A program made the translations under genes and the position numbers. DNA of 9,281 nucleotides from Nitrospirota bacterium. GTDB lineage: Bacteria > Nitrospirota > Nitrospiria > JACQBZ01. The notes beneath the pieces were generated by a model that did not search any database, had not been told where the DNA came from, and saw only the letters and a program-made list of their open reading frames with translations. The DNA is taken from assembly GCA_016198945.1 (NCBI GenBank), contig JACQHO010000122.1:1-9281 (forward strand), in the 5' to 3' direction. This document shows positions 1-5,719 of the stretch, in pieces (the stretch's first letter is position 1; each line of letters starts with the position of its first letter).

Positions 1-220
1 CTTCCAGCACGACCTGCTGGGTCTCGGGGTCTATCTGGAGGACGGGCGGTATCTCGGCGAGATTCGAGAGATCATGCCGACCGGAAGCAACGATGTGCTG
101 GTCGTCCGGGACGGGCCGCGGGAGCGGTTGATTCCGGCGATCAAGGCGATCGTGGCCGAGGTGGATCTTCCGGGGAAGCGGATGGTGCTTCGTTATATGG
201 ACGGGTTGCTTGAATTATGA
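1..220 (+). CDS. rimM: Ribosome maturation factor RimM, C-terminal part (cut by window edge)
   Basis: Only the last 72 codons are in the window; the frame runs from base 2 to the TGA at 218-220. RimM binds ribosomal protein S19 and helps assemble the head of the 30S subunit and process 16S rRNA. The visible part is the PRC-barrel half of the protein. It contains LGLGVYLEDGRYLGEIREI, then a TGSNDVLVV segment, then ERLIPAI and a VDLPGKRMVL...GLLEL ending, all in the order expected for RimM C-termini. The start and the N-terminal domain lie upstream of the window. The stop overlaps the trmD start (ATGATGA), and rimM next to trmD and rplS is a very widespread bacterial order. The family call rests on the motifs plus this context and is secure despite the truncation. 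Confidence 0.93.
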   Translation, partial: FQHDLLGLGVYLEDGRYLGEIREIMPTGSNDVLVVRDGPRERLIPAIKAIVAEVDLPGKRMVLRYMDGLLEL

Positions 221-969
221 TGAAATGCGATGTCATCACTCTCTTCCCCGAAATCATTCGGCCGGTCCTTGCCCAAAGCATGCTCAAACGGGCCGGAGAA
301 AAAGGGCTGCTCGATGTCCGGGTCCACAACCTTCGCGATTTCACGGAGGACAAGCACCGCACGGCGGATGATCACCCGTACGGCGGGGGCGCCGGAATGG
401 TTTTAAAACCGGAGCCGATCTTCCGGGCGGTGGATGCCGTCCGGTCCCAGGGGGAGCCGGTGCGCTTGATTCTGACCTCGCCGCAGGGGCGGTTGTTCAC
501 GCAGCCGCTCGCATTTGAATTCAGTCGGGAGACGCGGCGGATCGTGTTCATCTGCGGCCGCTATGAGGGCGTGGATGAGCGCGTGCGGGAGGGGCTGGAT
601 CTGGAGGAGGTTTCGATCGGGGATTACGTTTTGACCGGCGGAGAATTGCCGGCCCTCGTCATGATGGACGCGGCGGTGCGATGGGTGCCGGGTGTATTGG
701 GCGATCCGGAATCGGCGAATGAAGATTCCTTTTCCGGCGCGCTGTTGGATTATCCGCATTATACCCGGCCGGCCACGTTCCGAGGCCTGAATATCCCGGA
801 TGTTTTGACGTCCGGGAACCACGAAGCGATCCGGGACTGGCGTCGGAAGCAGGCCCTGCTCAATACGTTGAAAAAGCGGCCGGATCTGTTGAATCACCCG
901 GGCCGGGCCGAAGAAAACAGGAAACCGTTGAAGGATCTCGGGAAAGAAAGAGGAGGGAAGTTGTCATGA
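217..969 (+). CDS. trmD: tRNA (guanine-N1-)-methyltransferase TrmD
   Basis: TrmD methylates G37 of tRNAs using S-adenosylmethionine, which prevents +1 frameshifting. It acts as a cytosolic homodimer of the SPOUT (knotted) superfamily. The protein has 250 residues, the usual length. Motifs in order are DVITLFPEI (5-13), PYGGGAGMVLKPEP (54-67), LTSPQGRLFTQ (86-96), CGRYEGVDERV (113-123), the knot signature SIGDYVLTGGELPAL (133-147), and LLDYPHYTRP followed by SGNHEAIRDWR. R155 and D170 line up with the catalytic Arg and Asp known from the family (E. coli R154 and D169). Two ATGs, at 217 and 220, could both serve; the first overlaps the rimM stop. No clear Shine-Dalgarno is visible, so translation is probably coupled to rimM. 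The stop overlaps the rplS start as ATGA. Confidence 0.98.
   Translation: MMKCDVITLFPEIIRPVLAQSMLKRAGEKGLLDVRVHNLRDFTEDKHRTADDHPYGGGAGMVLKPEPIFRAVDAVRSQGEPVRLILTSPQGRLFTQPLAFEFSRETRRIVFICGRYEGVDERVREGLDLEEVSIGDYVLTGGELPALVMMDAAVRWVPGVLGDPESANEDSFSGALLDYPHYTRPATFRGLNIPDVLTSGNHEAIRDWRRKQALLNTLKKRPDLLNHPGRAEENRKPLKDLGKERGGKLS
951..956 (+). promoter_or_regulatory. Strong Shine-Dalgarno of rplS
   Basis: AGGAGG lies inside the 3' end of trmD, nine bases before the rplS ATG at 966. It is the best match to the anti-Shine-Dalgarno in the first block. It allows rplS to be translated well above trmD, a difference in output known from other bacteria. Confidence 0.75.
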
Positions 970-1385
970 ATCGGTTGGATCAAATCGAGCAGGGATTGAA
1001 GAAGAACCGGATTCCGGCATTCAAAGTGGGAGATACCGTTCGGGTTTCCGTGAAGGTGATGGAGGGCGAGAAAGAGCGGATTCAGGTGTTTGAAGGGACC
1101 GTCATCGCCCGAAAGGGCGGCAGTCATCGCGAGACGGCCACGGTGCGGAAGCTGTCGTTCGGCGTCGGGGTGGAAAAGGTGTTTCCGCTTCATTCCCCAG
1201 CCCTTGAAAAGATCGAAGTGGTGCGGGAGGGGCGAGTGCGAAGGGCCAAACTCTACTATCTCCGGACCAAACAGGGAAAAGACGCCCGGATTGCGGAGCG
1301 GGAATATTCCGCGGATCTCCCCGAGAAGAGCCCCGCCCCGGAGCCGGAGATGGAGCCCGAAGCGGTCAAGGCCGATCAAAGCTGA
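966..1385 (+). CDS. rplS: 50S ribosomal protein L19 with acidic C-terminal tail
   Basis: L19 sits at the 30S-50S interface and contributes to an inter-subunit bridge. The 139-residue product contains the family core: IPAFKVGDTVRV (17-28), IQVFEGTVIARKG (39-51), the VGVEKVFPLHSP signature (67-78), and VRRAKLYYLR with GKDARI (91-108). Most L19 proteins end shortly after this, at about 115 residues. Here about 25 more residues follow, rich in Glu and Pro (roughly 115-139), and look disordered. The ATG overlaps the trmD stop (ATGA) and has a strong Shine-Dalgarno (AGGAGG, 951-956), so it is well suited to the high expression expected of a ribosomal protein. A 29-base gap with no visible signal follows before rnhB. 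Confidence 0.98.
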   Translation: MNRLDQIEQGLKKNRIPAFKVGDTVRVSVKVMEGEKERIQVFEGTVIARKGGSHRETATVRKLSFGVGVEKVFPLHSPALEKIEVVREGRVRRAKLYYLRTKQGKDARIAEREYSADLPEKSPAPEPEMEPEAVKADQS

Positions 1386-1414
1386 CCATCGTTAGAAACC
1401 GGTCGGGGACGGAT

Positions 1415-2080
1415 ATGAAATCTGTTCTCGGGCCGCAGACGAGGTTTTCCCCGTTGAATCCTCCGGACCGCACCCATTTTGAGCGCATGGGGTTCGCGCA
1501 AGGGTTTCAGCAGATCGCCGGGCTGGATGAAGCCGGGCGGGGTCCGCTCGCCGGGCCGGTGGTGGCGGCGGCGGTCATCCTTCCACGGGATTCTTTTTTC
1601 CCCGGCCTCCGCGATTCCAAAAAATTGACCGCCCTCCAGCGGGAGCGTTACTTCAAGGAGATCGGCCGTCGGGCCGTGGCGATCGGCATCGGAATGGTCG
1701 AGCCGGAGGTCATTGATCGGATCAACATCCTTCAGGCCACGATCCTGGCCATGCGTCGGGCCCTGGAGGGTCTGGCGGTGACCCCGGATTATCTGTTGAT
1801 CGACGCATTGACCCTGCCGGGTTTTCAAATTCCGCAGAAAGCGCTGATCCGGGGAGACGATCTCAGCCAGACGATCGCGGCGGCCTCCGTCGTGGCGAAG
1901 GTGACCCGGGATCGCCGGATGCTCGAATATGACCGTCTCTATCCGGAGTACCATTTTGGCGCCCACAAGGGATACGGCACGGCGGAGCATCTGCAGGCAT
2001 TGGAGCGCTTCGGTCCCAGTCCGATTCACCGGAGGACGTTCCGCCGCGTTCCCCCCTCTCGGCGCTCGGATGACGCTTGA
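1415..2080 (+). CDS. rnhB: Ribonuclease HII
   Basis: RNase HII cleaves RNA in RNA-DNA hybrids and starts removal of single ribonucleotides misincorporated in DNA. Motifs in order are AGLDEAGRGPLAGPVVAAAV (35-54), GLRDSKKL (64-71), INILQATI (103-110), YLLIDAL (126-132), GDDLSQTIAAASVVAKVTRD (147-166) and HKGYGT with GPSPIHRRTF (184-209). The four metal ligands expected of the family are present: D38, E39, D130 and an Asp of the GDD (D148 by alignment). Length from 1415 is 221 residues. The first 24 are not conserved in the family, so ATG 1487 (product 197 residues) is an alternative start; the GGGG stretch just before 1415 favours the upstream one only slightly. Its 3' end overlaps yraN by 11 bases. 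rnhB after rplS is a common bacterial order. Confidence 0.96.
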   Translation: MKSVLGPQTRFSPLNPPDRTHFERMGFAQGFQQIAGLDEAGRGPLAGPVVAAAVILPRDSFFPGLRDSKKLTALQRERYFKEIGRRAVAIGIGMVEPEVIDRINILQATILAMRRALEGLAVTPDYLLIDALTLPGFQIPQKALIRGDDLSQTIAAASVVAKVTRDRRMLEYDRLYPEYHFGAHKGYGTAEHLQALERFGPSPIHRRTFRRVPPSRRSDDA

Positions 2081-2456
2081 GACCCGGACATTCGGAAGAC
2101 AGGGAGAGTCGGAGGCCGTCCGCTTTCTTCAGGGGCGCGGCTACCGCATTGTGGACCGAAACGTCCGACTGCGGCGCGGGGAAATCGATCTGGTGGCCTA
2201 TGATGGGGATGTTCTCGTTTTCATCGAGGTGAAGGCCCGGCGGAACACCCGATTCGGCGGTGCGCCGTGGTCGGTGGATGCGCGGAAACAGGCCCGACTG
2301 AGCCGCTTGGCCGCGCAATATTTGACGCGGCGACGGTTGCCGGACTGCCTTTGTCGGTTTGACTTGGTGTTGCTTCAGGGGGCGCCGGACCGAGGCATGG
2401 AAATCCAACTGATACAGAATGCGTTTGAATCCAGGGGGGAATGGCTCTCAAGATGA
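2070..2456 (+). CDS. yraN: YraN/UPF0102 family, nuclease-like protein
   Basis: The product is 128 residues, the normal length for this family. It matches the UPF0102 pattern: GRQGESEAVRFL (9-20), GYRIVDRNVR (24-33), RRGEIDLVAYD (36-46), LVFIEVKARR (49-58), then FGGAPWSVDARKQARL. The spacing GEID...EVK (D40, E53, K55) is the PD-(D/E)XK nuclease core arrangement, so a DNA or RNA nuclease or recombination role is inferred; the biochemical function is not settled. The start at 2070 was chosen because the family begins a few residues before this GxxGE motif. The open frame extends upstream to 1929, but that stretch lies over rnhB and is unlike the family. The start lies within the end of rnhB, and the Shine-Dalgarno is weak, so coupling is likely. 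Confidence 0.9.
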   Translation: MTLETRTFGRQGESEAVRFLQGRGYRIVDRNVRLRRGEIDLVAYDGDVLVFIEVKARRNTRFGGAPWSVDARKQARLSRLAAQYLTRRRLPDCLCRFDLVLLQGAPDRGMEIQLIQNAFESRGEWLSR

Positions 2457-2854
2457 TCACGGGACTCAATACGGACATTGAATACCATGGAAAGACCTAT
2501 CACGTTCAGACTGAAGATACCGGCCGACAACATCCGACGATCGTGACGATCCTGTTTTGCAGCGGCGCGATTCTATCGACGCGCAAGACGAGTTACGCCG
2601 ATATCGTCAAGGCCGAAAACCTCCCCGCCATCTTAAAGGATCTGATGAGCGAGCAGCACAAGAAGATGATCGAAGATCTTCAGGCCGGCCGGTTTTCACG
2701 GGAGACGAGTCCGCCCGAACCCGTCCCGAGCCGTCCGTCCATCGTCGAACGATTGCCCGAGGATCGCTCCGCGCCCGCATCGGGCGGGAAGAAGAGCCTG
2801 GACGACATGATTCTGGATTACTTGGCCGCGCGGGAGGAGCGTAAAAAACCGTAG
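2441..2854 (+). CDS. Conserved-looking hypothetical protein, 137 aa
   Basis: I cannot assign a function. Three parts are visible. Residues 1-85 look like a small folded domain starting ALKMITGLNTDIEYHGKTYH, followed by VQTED and a beta-rich stretch ending near STRKTSYADIV. Residues about 87-117 are rich in Pro, Ser and Arg and probably disordered. Residues 118-136 (KSLDDMILDYLAAREERKK) would form one charged amphipathic helix. The TG(L/F)NTD...HVQTED opening resembles short hypotheticals I recall from several phyla; this is memory, not a search. There is no signal peptide or membrane segment, so it is likely cytosolic. It overlaps yraN by 16 bases and ends three bases before ftsE. ATG 2441 has AGGGGG just before it; ATG 2453 overlaps the yraN stop as ATGA and would drop four residues. 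Confidence 0.82.
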   Translation: MALKMITGLNTDIEYHGKTYHVQTEDTGRQHPTIVTILFCSGAILSTRKTSYADIVKAENLPAILKDLMSEQHKKMIEDLQAGRFSRETSPPEPVPSRPSIVERLPEDRSAPASGGKKSLDDMILDYLAAREERKKP

Positions 2855-2857
2855 CGA

Positions 2858-3520
2858 ATGATCCAACTGTTTCACGTGTACAAAACATACGGCCGTCACC
2901 GTGTGGCGTTGGAAGACATCACGCTTCGGATCGAGAAGGGTGAGTTCGTGTTGTTTACCGGTCCCAGCGGAGCCGGCAAAACGACATTGCTGAAACTTCT
3001 CTTCGCTCTGGAGCGTCCGGACTCGGGCCAGATTTTGATTCAGAACAGAAACGTCGGGCGGTTGAAAGAATCCGAATTGCCGTACCTGCGAAGGACGATC
3101 GGATTTATCTTCCAGGATTTCAAGTTGCTGCAGAAAAAGACGGTCTTTGACAATGTGGCGGCGGCGATGCAGATTGCCGGGGCCTCTCCCGCGGAAATTC
3201 GGAGGCGCGTCTCCGAGGTTCTCGGTTCGGTGGGTCTCGAACATAAAAAGGAAACGCTGCCGTCGATGCTTTCCGCCGGGGAACAGCAGCGGGTCTGCGT
3301 GGCTCGTTCGATCGTCAACCATCCGACGATCCTGCTGGCCGATGAACCGACCGGAAACCTGGATGCCGATCTGACGGCCGATATCTTCGATCTGCTCAAA
3401 AATATTAACGCAAAGGGAACCACCGTGGTTGTGGCGACGCACGATCGGGAGGTGGTATCCCGCGTTCAACGGCGCGTTGTCGCCCTCAAACATGGGAAAG
3501 TCATGGACGGTGGCGCGTGA
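2858..3520 (+). CDS. ftsE: Cell division ATP-binding protein FtsE
   Basis: FtsE is the cytosolic ATPase of FtsEX, an ABC-type complex at the division septum. It does not transport a substrate but uses ATP to switch on periplasmic cell-wall hydrolase activators. The 220-residue length is typical. Visible are the Walker A GPSGAGKT (35-42), the Q-loop glutamine (Q86 in FIFQDFKLL), the signature LSAGEQQR (138-145, with Ala where LSGGEQQR is usual), the Walker B ILLADEP with E163, the D-loop GNLD and the switch H195 in ATHD. FIFQDFKLL is characteristic of FtsE rather than of other ABC ATPases. The start follows the preceding stop by three bases; the nearest purine-rich site, GGGAGGAG (2832-2839), is 18 bases away, so coupling is probable. 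It is followed directly by ftsX. Confidence 0.97.
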   Translation: MIQLFHVYKTYGRHRVALEDITLRIEKGEFVLFTGPSGAGKTTLLKLLFALERPDSGQILIQNRNVGRLKESELPYLRRTIGFIFQDFKLLQKKTVFDNVAAAMQIAGASPAEIRRRVSEVLGSVGLEHKKETLPSMLSAGEQQRVCVARSIVNHPTILLADEPTGNLDADLTADIFDLLKNINAKGTTVVVATHDREVVSRVQRRVVALKHGKVMDGGA

Positions 3521-4407
3521 TGCGTCAGTTCCGGTATTTTTTCAAAGAGGCGTTTCTCAACCTTCGAACCAATCAATCCATCGCGGTCGTCTCGACGGTG
3601 ACCATCGCCTTCACCATGATGCTCTTCGGCCTGTTTCTCGTGATGTACCTGAATCTCAACACCCTGGTGGGTTCGCTTCGGCAGGAAATCAAGGTGATTC
3701 TCTATCTTCGGGACGGGATTTCCGAGAAGGACGTTGCGGCGCTTGATGAAAAACTCCGGAGCCAGTCCGGTATTTCGGATGCGACCTACATTTCGAAGGA
3801 GCAGGCCCTGGAGGATTTCCAGCGGGCGGTCGAGGGTCGGGACATCCTTTTGCGGGGATTGGGGGACAATCCGCTGCCCGCCTCGTTTGAACTCACGCTG
3901 GAAAAGACGTTTCAGACCTCCGAAGCCATCCGCCGGATGGCCGAACAGTTGAAAGGCCTCAAGGGGGTGGAGGACATCCAGTACGGTCGTGAATGGGTCG
4001 ACAATGTCAATACCGTCCTGGAAACGATGAAGGTGGGAAGCACGCTGATCGGTTTGATCCTGGGACTGGCGGCGGCGGTGATCATCTCCGGCACGATCCG
4101 ATTGACGGTCTGGTCGCGCCTTGAAGACATCGAAGTCCTTCGCCTGATCGGCGCCACCCGGGCCTATATTCAAATGCCGTTTCTGCTGGAAGGCTCGCTT
4201 TTGGGCTTGTTCGGCGGCGCGATTTCGGTTCTTTTGCTGCGGGGGATTTACGAATTGGCCAGAATCCGGCTGGCTGAAATGAACGGTTTTCTGGGGAGTT
4301 CCCTGACATTGATGTTCCTGCCGACCCCATGGCTGATTTTGTTCCTGGCCGCGGGAGCGGGACTCGGATGCGCGGGGAGTCTTCTTTCGATCCGGCGCTT
4401 GTTATGA
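3520..4407 (+). CDS. ftsX: Cell division protein FtsX (permease-like subunit)
   Basis: FtsX is the inner-membrane partner of FtsE and passes the ATPase signal across the membrane to a periplasmic activator such as EnvC. The 295-residue product has the family topology: a membrane helix near 21-44, a periplasmic domain of about 125 residues (45-170), then helices near 172-194, 219-241 and 270-290. The hallmarks are FLNLRTN (12-18), NPLPASFEL (117-125) and LEDIEVLRLIGAT (201-213). The ATG at 3520 shares one base with the ftsE stop (TGATG). A GTG at 3517 would add one residue and cannot be excluded. The gene overlaps envC at its end as ATGA, so ftsE, ftsX and envC form one coupled unit. Confidence 0.97.
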   Translation: MRQFRYFFKEAFLNLRTNQSIAVVSTVTIAFTMMLFGLFLVMYLNLNTLVGSLRQEIKVILYLRDGISEKDVAALDEKLRSQSGISDATYISKEQALEDFQRAVEGRDILLRGLGDNPLPASFELTLEKTFQTSEAIRRMAEQLKGLKGVEDIQYGREWVDNVNTVLETMKVGSTLIGLILGLAAAVIISGTIRLTVWSRLEDIEVLRLIGATRAYIQMPFLLEGSLLGLFGGAISVLLLRGIYELARIRLAEMNGFLGSSLTLMFLPTPWLILFLAAGAGLGCAGSLLSIRRLL

Positions 4408-5600
4408 GACGGATTTCCATCAGGATGCTGTACGGTCTTCCGGTCATCGCTCTGGCCGTTCTGATGCCGGCGATGGATGGATCCGCCGAGTCCCGACCCG
4501 ATGCGGTTTCAAAAAGGGTGACGCAGGAGAAGCAGGAGCTCGATCGTCTGAGACAGAAAATTGAACGGCAGCGCAAAAAAAGCCGCGAGGCCGAAAAACG
4601 GGCGAACTCCATTCTGGAAAATCTGGAAGAGGTGGATTACCGGAGAACCCTCAAGAAAAAAGAGCTGACGGTGGTTAATCTTCAATTGATGGATCGCGAT
4701 CAAGAGATCAAACGGCTCGATCGAGATCTCCAGGCCTTGAGGCGCGAGATGGATGCCAAGGAGGGCCTCGTACGGGAAAGGGTCCGCGTGTTGTACCAGG
4801 AGGGGCGGTTTAACTCCCTCAAGGTTCTGTTCTCATCCCGGGATTATTACGATTTTATGAAGCGGTATTATTATCTGACCTGGATCTCGAACAAGGAGGG
4901 CGAATTGCTTCACGGCTACCAATCGGCCGTGGCCCGAATGGAGCCCAAGGAGGCCGCGTTGCGCAGAGCCCGCGCCGAATTGCTGGGATACAAGACCGAG
5001 ATTACCCGGAAACTGTCCGAAATTCAGGATGAAAAAAGAAAGAAGGACCGGCTGCTGGCCAGCATCCGCAATGAGAAGGCCACGTCCGAGCGGGCGATTC
5101 AGGAATTGGAAGATTCGGCCGCAAAGCTGAAGGGTCTGATCAAGAAACTGGAGGCGGAGCGCGCGGCCCGTCGGGAACAGGAAGCCTCGGCGGGATTCTC
5201 CCTTCAGCGGGGCCATCTGGAGTGGCCGACCCAGGGTCGTGTGGTCACCCGTTTCGGCCGCCAGAAACATCCCCGGTTTGATGCCGAGGTCTATCGCAAG
5301 GGGATCGAAATCCAAGCCGGACCGGGAAGCCCGATTCGGTCTGTGTACGGCGGCTCCGTGGTCTACGCGGACTGGTTCCGGGGGTATGGGCTCCTGGTGA
5401 TTATCGATCACGGCAAGAATTATTTCACGCTTTATGCGCATGCCGCCAAGCTTCTCGTTTCCGCGGGAGATCGAGTGGCCGGCCGCCAGGTGATCGGAGA
5501 GATCGGAGATACCGGCCTGACCAGCGACAACAGCCTCTATTTTGAGATCCGCCATGGAGCGGATCCATTAAATCCCATGGCGTGGTTGCGGCGGAGATGA
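4404..5600 (+). CDS. envC: EnvC-type murein hydrolase activator, coiled coil plus degenerate LytM (M23) domain
   Basis: EnvC proteins sit in the periplasm, bind the FtsX loop and activate cell-wall amidases that split septal peptidoglycan. The 398-residue product has a signal peptide (about 1-28: basic RRISIR, hydrophobic core, GSA before the likely cut), long charged heptad-like helices (about 33-260, broken near 132-170) and a LytM fold (270-398). Active LytM enzymes use HxxxD and HxH to bind zinc. Here the equivalents are R298/E302 (RKGIEI) and S377/Y379 (SLYFEIR); only H346 (YAHA) remains. The same RKG and SLYFEIR pattern is found in E. coli EnvC, so this is an activator and not an enzyme. 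The start at 4404 (ATGA overlap with ftsX) gives a proper signal peptide; a frame extension to 4329 would lie inside ftsX. Confidence 0.93.
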   Translation: MRRISIRMLYGLPVIALAVLMPAMDGSAESRPDAVSKRVTQEKQELDRLRQKIERQRKKSREAEKRANSILENLEEVDYRRTLKKKELTVVNLQLMDRDQEIKRLDRDLQALRREMDAKEGLVRERVRVLYQEGRFNSLKVLFSSRDYYDFMKRYYYLTWISNKEGELLHGYQSAVARMEPKEAALRRARAELLGYKTEITRKLSEIQDEKRKKDRLLASIRNEKATSERAIQELEDSAAKLKGLIKKLEAERAARREQEASAGFSLQRGHLEWPTQGRVVTRFGRQKHPRFDAEVYRKGIEIQAGPGSPIRSVYGGSVVYADWFRGYGLLVIIDHGKNYFTLYAHAAKLLVSAGDRVAGRQVIGEIGDTGLTSDNSLYFEIRHGADPLNPMAWLRRR

Positions 5601-5674
5601 ATCGAAGAATGACTTTGAAGAGATGGGAGGGCCGGTTTGATTCCGAGAGCGTAATCTGAAAAGATATCATAGGT

Positions 5675-5703
5675 CCCGGGACGTCCCTTGGGGGGCGTCC
5701 GGG
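5675..5703 (+). promoter_or_regulatory. Strong hairpin just upstream of the ctpA ribosome binding site
   Basis: CCC(G)GGACGTCCC at 5675-5687 pairs with GGGGCGTCCGGG at 5692-5703. This makes 12 base pairs, one a G-T wobble, with one bulged G and a TTGG loop. It contains the perfect palindrome GGGACGTCCC (5678-5687). The sequence after it is GCTTCGGGGAGG, so there is no U-tract and it is not an intrinsic terminator. It ends four bases before the ctpA Shine-Dalgarno, so an RNA role (processing, stability or translation control) or a DNA operator is possible. Function is inference. Confidence 0.55.
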
Positions 5704-5707
5704 CTTC

Positions 5708-5714
5708 GGGGAGG
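5708..5714 (+). promoter_or_regulatory. Ribosome binding site of ctpA
   Basis: GGGGAGG ends five bases before the ATG at 5720. It fixes that start and shows that ctpA has its own strong initiation site, not one coupled to envC. Confidence 0.7.
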
Positions 5715-5719
5715 AACAC

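Larger units (their letters stand above)
5601..5719 (+). other. Intergenic spacer between envC and ctpA
   Basis: This is the longest gap in the first 7 kb apart from the partly regulatory groES leader. It contains most of a 20-codon open frame (5597-5659, ATGA overlap with envC), a strong hairpin (5675-5703) and the ctpA ribosome binding site. I see no convincing -35/-10 pair and no T-run terminator, so ctpA may be read through from envC or start from a promoter that I cannot recognise. Confidence 0.6.

Noticed and set aside
1929..2069. Upstream extension of the yraN frame
   Set aside because: It lies over the conserved end of rnhB, and the translated residues do not resemble the UPF0102 family; ATG 2070 fits the family length.
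2696..3493. A 265-codon - strand open frame opposite ftsE, and similar antisense frames opposite ftsX (3466-4173), envC (4833-5555) and groEL (8193-8906)
   Set aside because: All are shadows of intact + strand genes, with no recognisable motifs.
4329..4403. Upstream extension of the envC frame
   Set aside because: It lies over the last FtsX membrane helix and would place 25 residues before the signal peptide, destroying it.
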